Positions 34,500-44,776 of a stretch of DNA of 64,000 nt are shown piece after piece. Source of the stretch: Peribolospora baueri (Eukaryota; Basidiomycota; Peribolosporomycetes; Peribolosporales; Peribolosporaceae); contig JAMDHS010000016.1 in NCBI GenBank assembly GCA_029717555.1, forward strand, positions 62,001 through 126,000. Reading direction: 5' to 3'. A program made the translations under genes and the position numbers. Below the pieces are notes generated by a model. It saw only the letters and a list, made by a program, of their open reading frames with translations, had not been told where the DNA came from and did not search any database. How positions within the stretch are numbered: position 1 is the first letter of the stretch; each line of letters starts with the position of its first letter.

Positions 34500-34935
34500 G
34501 CTATTAGCCATCGCGAAGGGACGAGCGGGCGACCTCACAAGAGGAGCACTCACGGGGGCAGCACGAGCGACGGGGACGCCCCAGCATTCTTCCCCGAGAG
34601 CCCGTCCGAACAGGTCCGCACGCTCCTCTTCGAAAGCCCGAGCAAACAGGTCCGTGGTGTCCTCCGGGAAAGCAGAGGCCACGCTGGTGGCGGCCGCGGC
34701 GGCGAAAACGAGCGTGGTGACGAACCGCACCTTGTAGACCTGGATCTCGATAAGGGAGAGTGTGGAAGGCGACGGTAGAAAGAGAGGTGTGTCCGGCACA
34801 GAGACGAAAGGGGAGAGCGAAGCAAATGCGACCTGCGCAATTGGAAGAATGAGGCTTGACGAGGAGAAAAAGGTGAGAATGACGAGTGAGGAGAGGACAG
34901 ACTGGCGGCTCGCAGCGTCTTTTATCCTTACAGTC
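34500..34935 (-). CDS. Possible small secreted protein without a visible ATG
   Basis: A minus-strand frame reads VRFVTTLVFAAAAATSVASA, a textbook signal peptide, then FPEDTTDLFARAFEEERADL and FGRALGEECWGVPVARAAP, followed by donor GTGAGT at about 34550. A TATA-like GGATAAAAG lies near 34920, and pyrimidine-rich sequence follows it. However, the codon before RFVTT is GTG, preceded by ACAAG, and no ATG exists on this strand between the TATA-like element and this point. Either the start codon sits on an upstream exon that I could not place, or the gene has lost it. A possible 3' exon begins at about 34304, giving an early stop in the obvious phase. Treat the limits as rough. Confidence 0.3.
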
Positions 34936-35289
34936 GACCATCCATCCTGGCGAGCATCCGAGATCGATGGGCGAGTGCGAGCTCCACCTAGAAGTGAGAC
35001 TGCCTGCAGCGTCGGCCATGGGCTTCCTGCGCCTGCGCCCAGGTCGCTGTCAAGAACACACGAAAAGAGCAATGATCGTCGGAAAGACCATTTGGACGGA
35101 ATCATTGTCTACTGGATATACGGATGGAGCGCGACCGCGGGCGGGTGGCGTGGTGGTACCGCAACCGACAGCCGGACAGCCGACAGCGAGATTTCCGTCA
35201 AGTAGAAGGTGAGAAACAGCGTCCGCAGCTTTAGAACAGCGTCAAAGTTATCGGCCTCGACTTTTTTAGCGTTGTGTTTTAACATTCTA

Positions 35290-37085
35290 GCGACCGCCAG
35301 CTACGAGGCGCGCCAAGGCGAGTTTATCTGAACGATGTAGACCTCACATTGTGCCGTCGCTGGAAGCTCACACACGTCGCATCTGTCCGGCTCGCATCAT
35401 ATAGACGTCTGGCGTCTCATCCGCTCCATAGTCTGGATGGGCCTAGTAGAGAAGTTGTGTATGGATGAGCTCTTCTGCGACGTGACCGAAATGGTGGATG
35501 CGCACCTGTCACGCCTGCACGACATGTGACACGACTTGTTTCCCAATAACGGCGGCTCGCCATCGGATGGCAGCATAGTACACGACAAAGTGTGGTGGAG
35601 CTTCTCGCCACCCAGAGACTGGAGCAGCGGAACGGGTTCCAAATGGTGCAAATATACCCGAGACAGGCTTCTGGTACGACCCGAGCACCCCAAGCAGATT
35701 TGTCCTTTCCGATCTCAAATCCGCATTGGAATTCTCCACAGCAGCGCCGTTGGCGAATATCGACGAACACCGGCTTCGTCTCTCGCTTGCTGCGCATCTC
35801 GCCCGTCATCTACGGTCCGAGATCGCTTCCAAAGTCGGGCTTACTTGTTCGGCGGGTATCGCTAGCTCAATCAGCTCTTCAAGCCGCGTCTCGGTTCTCG
35901 TCTCTGGGCGCTTCTACACGGACGGACGAAGAGGCTGTGACGCCCACCTCTGAATTTCCGAAACAGCTTAGCCTGGAGGACACCTATCGCGGTCTGAGCA
36001 CGCGGGAAGAGAGGACGGGCACGGGCTCGGATGTACGGAAAAGGAGCGCGGCGGCGGAGGAGTTGGAGCGGTTGGGCGCGAGCTTGCTGAGGCATTTGGA
36101 GTCAGAGCTGACAGCTGAGCAGGGTAGCCAAATTCCCATCAGCTTGGGCCACTGCTGGAGGAGACGGCAGACTGCTCTTCTCCTGCAGCCAAGGAAGAGG
36201 TTGCGGAATTACCGCTCCGACGACGACACTGGCTTCGATACCCTCGTTCGGTGCGCTTGACTGTCCGGCGAGGCTGGTCGAGTCGAGAGAGTAGGACGGC
36301 TCGTATGCCGGTCGGTGTGTTCGATCTATCCATCCCACTTCAAAACAGGGCGAAGGGCCTGACGAACGCTCTGGTGCCGTTGCTTAATAGTTTAGTCGTC
36401 AAGGCAAAGGGAATGACACAGCAGGACGATGGACTGAACTTGTAAGTTGTCGAAAAGCAATCCGGCGTTATGGAGCCTAGCGCTCATCGTGGGGCGCTTT
36501 CCTCCTCATCTTCAGGCTTAACATCGCCGCGGTCGACCTTTCTTGTGAGCAGCCATCAGGCGCGCTCGATACGTTCTTTGCGTCCATGTCCCTTTCTATT
36601 GCTCCTTCCTCAGATACACCTTCCGTGTCGCAGGCGCCCACGCTCATGTCCACGCGGGCACCGGTCGAAGCCGTCGCCCTCTCTGTGCTGGCAGAGTTGC
36701 CTGCAGGTGTGAGGGAGGAGATGATGAGGCAGTACGGCATCGATCCCCCTCTTCTGCGGGTTGCAGGATCCGCCGTGGATAAACCTCAGTCGCCCCTCTT
36801 GGAAGGTTCACCGATGCCGTCAAGAGCAGCGGTAAACCAGATGGCGCGATAGACGACTCACAAAGCGGACGACTAGTTATACGGGGTGAGGAGGAAGAGC
36901 GCACCCCTTCTGAAGAGGAGGAGGAGGAGGAAGGCACGCTCACACCAGACGGATTCGATCCGCCTTCCTCGGACCCGGCCCAGCCGGCCGCTGGCGTTCG
37001 CTGCCAAACATGCTCACTTGTCATCTCGCCCTTCGTAGTTGTGGCGCATGAGTGGTTTCATGAGTTGGAGTCCAGAGGCGAATGA
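35290..37085 (+). pseudogene. Y-family DNA polymerase iota-like gene, shortened
   Basis: Plus-strand pieces match the order of a fungal Pol iota (translesion polymerase). An eroded ATASYEARQ lies near 35290. From the TAG acceptor at 35404 comes VWRLIRSIVWMGLVEKLCMD and ELFCDVTEMVDAHL, which includes the catalytic DE. Then TGFWYDPST, LAAHLARHLRSEIASKVGLT and CSAGIAS follow. After only about 70 bp the frame resumes as FPKQLSLEDTYRGLST, then HWLRYPRSVRLTVRRGW and RMPVGVFDLSIP (little-finger domain), LNIAAVDLS, a UBM-like LPAGVREEMMRQYGI, and a UBZ-like CQTC...AHEWFH, ending at 37085. Missing are the N-terminal DxDxFY motif and about 150 residues normally between the AGIA and FPKQ blocks (the NKLLAKL and helix-hairpin-helix part). 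Inference: a non-catalytic relic; a much-spliced shorter protein is possible. Confidence 0.6.
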
Positions 37086-37190
37086 ATGACCGGTTTAGAC
37101 GGCGGGCGGCACGCATTTAAGCTGTGTGTCCTTGTTACCAGAAACCTCGGCTACGATCATACATGTTTGGTAAGTTATAGAGAAAGTATG

Positions 37191-38841
37191 TCAGTGCTCG
37201 ACGAGTCCGAGCTTGAGCTCCTTGCCCTCCTCCACCTTCTCCGTGTCGTGCGTCATCTTTCCGGCGATGACCTTGGCTTGGCCCTTAATCTGCGTGAGTG
37301 GAGAGAGAGAGAGTGTGTGAGGAGAGAGGCTTCTTTGGATGACGATAGGCTCTAGAGAAGAGTAGGCGCGGTGTAGAACGCTCGTCGCGCTGCTCACCTT
37401 GTCGCCCAAGGTTGGTTTATGCTTACTCCCGCTTCCCCCACTGCCCTCACTACCCTCGCTCCCCGTTCCGATGCTCCTACTACCAGACGTCGCTGCCTCG
37501 ACAGGGCCAGCATGGCGGCCCTCAAAAACGATTGTCCTGCCCGCACCAGCAGTCTGTAATCCAGCCTCGTCGAGACCCGTCTGTCCCCCGTCTTGTGCGC
37601 CAGCGGGCACCATCCCCACATCACCCGCCCCGCGGACCTCGCCCTCTCCGGGTCCACGCATTGCAGATGTGACCTTGTCTGTGCCTCGGGCGCGTTTGCT
37701 CGAATCACCGCCATCATCCCTTTTCTCGATCGACTCGAGCCGCTGGGTCAGGGCAGGATTTCTGAACGACATGTCACCGGAACTCTTCCCTTCCTCCCGG
37801 GCTGCTTTGGTGGCCTTCTCAAGTTTCTGCTTCCGGCCCGCTGAGCTCCCCGTGGGAGCGCGGTTGAGGTCGACGCCGCCGCCGGCTGCGCTAGGGTCGT
37901 GGGCTGCGAGCGCATCTGCGTCGGCACTCAAAGAGGTGCCCTTGCCCGCCGGTGTGTCGAACTCTTGAGTCTTCCCTCCTGTGGCTTGGGACATGTTGCG
38001 GTTGCCAGAAGGGAGGACGTTCTTTGCTCCGCCGCTGTCTTCATTTCGGGTGCCACAGCGGGTACCGGAACCTGGAATTGCGGCAGCGGCGGCGGGAGAG
38101 GAAGTGGCAGTGGATGCAGAGGAGGCAGGGTTAAGTACGCCTGGCACGCCTTTGATCGAACGCGTCGAGGTATCATCGTCCTTTCCCGATCCCTCTCCTT
38201 GCCCGGGGCCTTGGTCCTCTTGTTTAGCGCCGCCGTCGGTCGTGCTGCTGAGGCGCTCCGCCAGGCCAGTGAGACCGACGGCCCCCAAGCCAGCGGCCGC
38301 TGCACCCGTAGCTTTCTCAGCAGCGCCGGACAGATAGGCGTCAGCTCCACCACCTTCATGGACGTGCGCGAGCATCGAGTTGGCCTTTTCAGTCGCGCCG
38401 AGGTTTGGAGCGGCATTGTAAACTTGCTGACCGGCGCTTTGAGCCGCTTGGGAAATGTTCGTGGTAGTGCCCTGTCGAATTCGTTCACGATGGAGGAAGA
38501 GGAGGGGCGGACGAGGAAGCAGGCTCGATCCCATTCTCTGCAAGCGGCTGTGAAAGGGGACGGAAGCGGCAACGATGATCCGGCACGCGACTCGCCTTGT
38601 AATCCATCTCCCCGGTCAGCACGCCCAGCCGCTCTCCAGCCTTCCTTCCGAGATCGCCCACGGCGGCGGCGAGAGCGGTGATTGTGTCCGCCGCACCATT
38701 GGAGACGGTGGTGGAGTCGGAGGAGTAGCGATTTGGGTTGCTAGTGGAGGCGAAGCTGGTGTTTGGGCCCGAGGCGTTGGAGAGGGCGCGAATGGGGTCG
38801 CCTGCCTCGCGGTCGGCGCTGGTGGGGCCGGCGATGGACAT
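37191..38841 (-). CDS. CsbD/LEA-like low-complexity protein, paralogue of the gene at 6.4-7.8 kb
   Basis: Three exons. Exon 1 from 38841 reads MSIAGPTSADREAGD through ITALAAAVGDLGRKAGERLG to GEMDYK. The first intron (38595-38472) starts with GC (GCGAGT) and ends CAG, a GC-AG intron confirmed by frame. Exon 2 starts GTTTNISQAAQSAGQQVYNA and has an alanine-rich helical part (EKATGAAAAGLGAVGLTGLA) and a long hydrophilic Gly/Ser/Asp/Lys-rich region. The last exon follows TLGDK and reads IKGQAKVIAGKMTHDTEKVE, ending LKLGLVEH; this KxKGQAKVxxGK...KVEEGK pattern recalls CsbD-like stress proteins. No signal peptide or membrane segment is seen. Inference: a soluble, largely disordered stress or desiccation protein. 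Confidence 0.68.
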
Positions 38842-40300
38842 TGCAAGAGCGATGGAGGAGGCGGTGCTATAGACACTACTAAGGCTACGTGCTTCTACGA
38901 CGACTACGAGTAGAATGCGGCGAGTGCAAGGTCGTGGTCAGTGTAGTGTAGGGTCGTAAGGGGGGAAGATATCGTTGTCGGGACGCCTTATGTTTGTCCG
39001 CTTGCCCGATCACCCACGTCAACGATACGTCATCGTGTCCCGCCATCGTGGGCGAGTCCAGGGCCGGCCTCCCACGCTTGGCAACATCGTCTTCAACCTA
39101 TTTTGTCGCCCTCGCATTCTTCGTCCGAGTACATCACATGGGAGCCATCGGCGACGCCGAGCGACTGAAATGACGTCCCCACACCGAGCAGGGGTACAGT
39201 GATCCTGCACCGAGTGTGCCAAAAGACACGGCGACGAGGAGGAACTAGCCTCACAAAGTCAGAAGAAGAGCGAAGACAAGGCAAATAAATAAATAAAAAA
39301 AACCTGTGTCACGACTTGACGCGTCGCGTAGCTGGCTCTGGCTCTGGCGCTGCTGTTGCTTGTCTGGCGACTCGTCGGCTTGGCGAACTTGGCTGCTCTC
39401 TGACCTGACCTGCCTCTCCCCCCGCGCTCCCCTCCGAACGTCCGTTTGACCCCCACCACAGGCCACGGCAGCACCGGCTTCATACGAGGTCATCCTTGTC
39501 CAGGAGAGAGGCCTACGGTGGGAACGGAGCAGAACGGAGAAGAGCGAAGGGAAGGAGCAAGCGGACGGGGAATAGACCGATTCAGTCAAGAGTCTAACTC
39601 GCGTCCTCGCCTGATGAAAGACGAATCTCTCACGATACCGATTCGATTGTCTCGGAGAGATACGTCCGGAAAGGAAAATGCTCGATTGCGTCCTTGCTCG
39701 ACGTAAAAACGGGACTGACTACTCAGCATGGCTGCATCTCTTCCAACAAGCGGCTTCCATTTGCACAGAAGCATTCTGGCGTACGCAACAAGCAGCACAT
39801 ACATTCTATACAGGCGCCCCCCTCATTTGCAGCGCTGCAGCTCCTTCTGTTTGGGCCCGCGAAGGAAGGTTTATGACAGGACCACGGCGCTCGTACCGTC
39901 TCCGATCACGTGCTGTCCGACCAGCTTGGACGAGGCCAATCCGCTGGCTCTCAATAGAATCGCCCTTGCTCAGATGGAAAAAAGCAAAGGTTCCCACGCT
40001 GACGTGAGGACGGCGGACAGGGTGCAAGGGACCGAGCCTGACGATGACGAGCTGGCAAAGGGGCACGAGCGAGTGACGGTGCCGAATGTCACACCAGACT
40101 GGGACGACGTCATCGCCTGCGACACGTGCTGCGGCGAGGGCGCGTGACGGGACGCGGTCTCCTTTTTCTCGCGTACATGTGTTCGACCCGATCACGAACC
40201 ACGACCACCAACTCGGTTAGCCTTCGTCACCCTTCCTCATCACATCGCATCCTAGTCCTCTTCCTTGGCGAGGCGCGGCAGCTGAATCAACTAGCCCGCC
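38842..40300. other. 1.5-kb intergenic region with possible small genes
   Basis: Upstream of the CsbD-like gene (minus) and VID27 (plus). A minus-strand frame at about 39259-39500 (KRTFGGERGGRGRSGQRAAK) and another at 39093-39200 (LGVADGSHVMYSDEECEGDK) might be exons of one small gene, but I could not join them convincingly. A short A-rich run (about 39284-39302) separates them. The plus-strand frame at 39728-40147 is listed separately. The last 150 bp would be the VID27 promoter. Confidence 0.35.
39728..40147 (+). CDS. Possible small protein (139 codons), unknown
   Basis: An intronless frame from ATG 39728: MAASLPTSGFHLHRSILAYA, a basic and hydroxylated N-terminus without acidic residues for about 60 positions, like a mitochondrial presequence. 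A hydrophilic acidic end follows (TEPDDDELAKGHERV, WDDVIACDTCCGEGA) with three Cys close to the C-terminus. It stops 154 bp before the VID27 start on the same strand. I do not recognise a family; the shift from basic to acidic composition is what makes it more than a random frame. Confidence 0.35.
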   Translation: MAASLPTSGFHLHRSILAYATSSTYILYRRPPHLQRCSSFCLGPRRKVYDRTTALVPSPITCCPTSLDEANPLALNRIALAQMEKSKGSHADVRTADRVQGTEPDDDELAKGHERVTVPNVTPDWDDVIACDTCCGEGA

Positions 40301-43300
40301 ATGTTCATGCTCAAGTCCCGTGAGTGCGAGCCCTGCCTGCCCCTGCGAGATCATGGACGTATGGAGGGAGGGTGGACAGCGGACGTCACGCCACTCGGCC
40401 GGAACTGATTCCACGTTCTTACCCCGTCGCATTACCGTGTCCCCAGTCTTCGGCAAGATCTGGGGTAAGCACGCTCGTCTCTTCCACCTCTGGATCGCTG
40501 TCATTTATCGTGCTTAACTCGCTTTCGGCGCCTTATCGCTTCCCACGCACGGTCCGCAGGCGATCAGAACAATGTCGAGCTGATGCAGATCCCGGCTGGC
40601 GCGCTGTTCCTCGTCCGGCCGGATAGCATCAAGGGCTCGCGCGAATGTATGTGAGTGTACCAACGAGTTTCTTAGGGGCGAGGGCCATAACAACAGGTTT
40701 GAACTCGCGTCCCCTCGTCCCGTCCTCCGCTCCGGGCCTTCCCTCTACCCTTCCTTCCAGCTTCAAGGACGCCGTCGCGACCATCCGAAGGACGACGACG
40801 GACCGTAATTACGAGCTCGTGATCACGAGAGCATATGAGGAGGGGGAGGAGCAGTTGCTAGAAGAGGATGACGAGAGTGAGTTCCGGAATGTCGCATGGT
40901 TATCACGTCCGGTGGGACGAGTGACCCATCCTGATCCTTCCCTCCGCCACCCTTGCAGCCGACGACGAGCGCTCCTTCCTCATCGACGAAGAACTCGGCT
41001 TCCGCACTGGCGAGCGCGAAGGCGATCCGACGTTCATCTGGCGCGACCTTGCTGGGGACGAGAACGATCTGCTGGAGTTTGTTGTTGATTCGAGACAGGT
41101 CAACAGTGTCACCTGCAGCGTCTTCGAAGTCACTTTCTTCCAGTGTGCTTATGAGCGGAAAACGGGGAAGAGTCATGAGGAGGCGAGCGAGGAGGAGTTG
41201 GACAAGCTCAAGTTCAAGTGAGTCCCCGGCTGTCGTCACCTGCATGTCCTTTGTGCCTCATAAAGGACTCGCCCTTTCTTTGCCTCTCTTTTTAACAGCG
41301 CCTCAAGCGCCGTCGGTTTGGACGACGGCCCCACAGAGCCCGAGGAGCTACCGGTTGGAAACCTCTCGGTCTCCTCTCCCGGAGAGGATTCTAGAAGACC
41401 CGAAAAGACCGTCTCGAGCACCCGTCAAATGCAGACTTCTCAGAAACCCAGCGTCCCCGCCGCACCCACGGAGGATCTCCTGATCGTCCCTGGGCAGGAC
41501 GAGCCCACGGTCGTGGTCTCCGAGAAGGTTGATCTTTACCTTTATGATCAGAACTCGGGATTGTTCATGACCCAGGAGAAGGGCGTTACCGGCCAGGTGC
41601 TCGAGGCGGGCCAGTTCCTCTGTGAGTAGTTCAATGCTCCTCTAATGTTTCATGAGAGAGACGCCCTCGGCTCAACGGGTGCGTTGGTTCAATTTTTTCA
41701 GATTGGTTGTCCGTCGTTGGTGAAGAGAGGAGATGGCTCGGCCAGGCCGTCGACTCTAGTATGAACATGAACTTTGCAGCAGTGAGTGCGGGCGTGGCAT
41801 ACACCCCGAGCTTCCGACTAACGTTTCCTTCGGTCTTCCTTCCCTATCAGGACCAACTTTCCTGCGTATGGAACTACTTCGACGACCAAAAGCGCGTATA
41901 CTCCTGGTTGCTGCGGTTTTCAGATCGAGAGGTTTACGACCGCTTTCAGGAGGGCTTCTCTCGGTGCCTGTGGGAGACGCTGAATGAGATGTCGTGGTCG
42001 AAGGCCAAGGTGAGCTTGCGTATGATCGTGGGACGAGTGGTGGATTCGTTCTCTGCGCCATCCTTCGCTCTGCTTGATTTTGCCCGGCTTCTTGTGCCCT
42101 TACCCTTCACCGGACCCTATTCGCCTTTGTCTCGCGTTTTGTTGACGTTATCAGCCAGACGAGCAGCTATATGCAAAGCAAGCGTACGAGGAAGACGTGG
42201 AGATGTACCACGCTGACCAGGCGGACGATCAAGATGAGGAAGACGAGGTGGCTGCGGGTCTTGAACGTGAGTCGCTCTTGTTCCTTCTCGCTCATGACCC
42301 GAACTCATATCTCACTTTGGCGCTATTCCTACGTCTTTGATTTACTTGCGGCATCACAGCGGAGTACCCGGAGGAGGACGAGCTTGAAGAGGCGGAAGAA
42401 GCTGCGGGTATGCCTAGCGACGGCAAGGCCAAGAACTCACAGCTCGCGATCGGGTACAAGTTCGACCGATCGTTCGTCGTCCGGGGCAATCAGATCGGCG
42501 TGTTCAAACACACCGACGATGATAGGCTCGAGTTTGCCACTACCATCAACAAGATCTCCACTCCCAAGGGCAAGGATTTCAGCCCTCGCAAGGTGAACCT
42601 TTGTTCTGCACTCCGTGAGGAGGATGAACGCTGAACGTTTACACCTTTTTTATGCAGATCATGCTTCACGACCAAGACACGTCGATGGTCATGATGGACC
42701 CCAACAACCGGCACTCGCTCTTCAGAATGGACCTCGAGCACGGCAAGATCGTGGATGAGTGGAAGGTGCACGATGACGTGCAGGTTCAGAATGTTGTACC
42801 CGACTCCAAGTACGCGCAGATGACGCCGAACCAGACGCTTGTCGGGATGAGCCACAACGGCCTGTACCGGATCGATCCTCGTGTGGGGGGCAACAAATTG
42901 GTGGAGAGCCAGTTCAAGCAGTATGCTTCGAAGAACGACTTTAGCGCGGCCACCGTGAGTCTTTGCGTGTGTGAGCGCCGAGGGACGAGGTTGCACTGAA
43001 CGTCAGACCTTTGGCTTTTTCGCTTGCTCCACAGACCGACGACAAAGGCCACATTGCTGTGGCGTCGAACAAAGGCGACATCCGTCTCTTCGACTCGATC
43101 GGCAAGAATGCCAAGACAGCATTGCCGGCCCTCGGCGACCCTATCCTCGGCGTCGACGTGACGGCGGACGGACGCTATCTGGTGGCGACGTGCAAGACGT
43201 ACCTGCTTCTCATCGACACGCTCATCGGTGACGGCAAGAACCAGGGCAGCCTCGGCTTTGAGCGTAGCTTCCCTGCCAATTCCAAGCCGATTCCTAGGAG

Positions 43301-43864
43301 GCTCCAGCTCAAGCCGCAGCACGTGGCGTACATGGATTGCGAGGTCAACTTTACTCCCGCCCGGTTCAACACTGGGCCTGATCAGGAGAAGAGCATTGTC
43401 ACCAGCTCTGGGTGAGTTTGCCTTCCTTCGTTCCCTTGAGACCGTGTTCTTACTATTGTTATCCCGCGACAGACCATACGTCATCACCTGGAACTTTAAG
43501 CGCGTCAAGGCGGGCCGTTTGGACGACTACCAGATCAAGAAGTGAGGCGGATCGAATCCGACGGCTTGCAGCGTGCATGTCCAGTGGGACTGACTGTTGA
43601 CGTGTACCCATTTTCGATGCAGGTACGCGGACAACGTCGTGGCCGACAACTTTACGTACGGCGCGGACCGAGAAATTGTGAGTGTAAAGTGGGACGTGGC
43701 GACATGTTGCAGCTGCTCAACTGGTCTTTTATTTTTCGCAGGTCGTCGCCCTTCCCAGCGACGTCCTCCTCGCACAAAAGAAGCAGCTCCGAAAGCCGAC
43801 GCGCACTTCGCTCTCCGCTACGCCTCGCAGGTCGCGGAGCAGCTTTGTCAACGCGCCGTTCTAG
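40301..43864 (+). CDS. VID27: Vacuolar import and degradation protein Vid27
   Basis: Vid27 is a conserved cytoplasmic fungal protein linked in yeast to the vacuole import and degradation pathway for gluconeogenic enzymes; its biochemical role is uncertain. The start exon MFMLKS (40301-40319) joins LFGKIWG and GDQNNVELMQIPAGALFLVR. Next come FKDAVATIRRTTTDRNYELV and RAYEEGEEQLLEEDDE, an N-terminal PH-like region typical of the family. The middle is acidic (QADDQDEEDEVAAGL; EYPEEDELEEAEEAA). The C-terminal beta-propeller-like VID27 domain has FVVRGNQIGVFKHTDDDRLE, FSPRKIMLHDQDTSMVMMDP, LFRMDLEHGKIVDEWKVHDD, GHIAVASNKGDIRLFDSIGK and RPYVITWNFKRVKAG. It ends SFVNAPF at 43864. About 15 exons and roughly 780 residues, close to yeast Vid27. 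Confidence 0.93.
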
Positions 43865-44776
43865 GCCCGTGTTTCCTCTCTTGTCTAGTCTTGTTGTTTG
43901 TCTACCGCTGTCGAGGTCGGCTCTCATTCGTTCGGCTTCATTCATGTCAGTCACGGGAGGTTCTTTCTTTGTTTCCTGAGTGAGTTGCTCCGAGCGCTCC
44001 TCTTCCTTTCTGCTTGCTTTTTCGTCCGCCCCTCGTCCCAAGTTACCCCTGTCGAGTTTCCCCGTTAGTTTATCAGTACCGTCCGTCTGCTGCCCCATGT
44101 CGACCGCTAGCCATGTATGTAATGAGATTTTTTGAGAACAAGCGCGATTGGGCGTCGAGGGCGAGTGACGGTACTGATTTGAGATGGCAAGGCCAACGAT
44201 GACCACCCCAGGCTGACATGCGCCGCGGGGAGTGCTGCGGCTGCCGACAACCTGGCGGAATCCATCACTGGCTACTCTAGTGCTCGCCGAGCCGGCGTCG
44301 AGAGCGGCTCGCGCGATCTCCTCGGTTGCCCTCGCCAGTCGGGAATAGGCCTCGACGCCGCACTTCTCCCAGATGTGGCCCCCAGTTTCCCCAGACGCTC
44401 CCTAACCTCCTAACCGTCTCCTGAAGTCTGTCCTCGCCTCGCTCTTCCCTCCCCTTCTTTAAGCACCTGCAAGACGACGTTTTGGGGCGCCAACTGCCAA
44501 AAAGGTACACCGGCCGAAACGTCCGAACGCGCAGTGCATGCGCGGCGACTGCGGCAACAACTCGTGGCGCGGTCCACCCCCACACCTTCGTTCTTGTTGT
44601 TCTCTCCACTGACACTGTCGCTTTGCGCAAATACACGTTGTTCATCGTTTGTTGTCGTTGTTGTCGTTGTTGTCGTCGTCGTCATCCTCCTCGCCGTCGT
44701 TCGTCTTGTCGACCCCAGGCGCTCATCAGTTGGGCATCGGAACTCCACATCTTTTTGACCGCTAAGAGAGACGACC
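43865..44776. other. Intergenic region between VID27 and the acyl-CoA-synthetase-like gene
   Basis: About 0.9 kb. A GTTGTC trinucleotide-like array with GTC/ATC units covers about 44650-44695, and pyrimidine-rich leader sequence precedes the next ATG. I see no gene on either strand. Confidence 0.45.
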
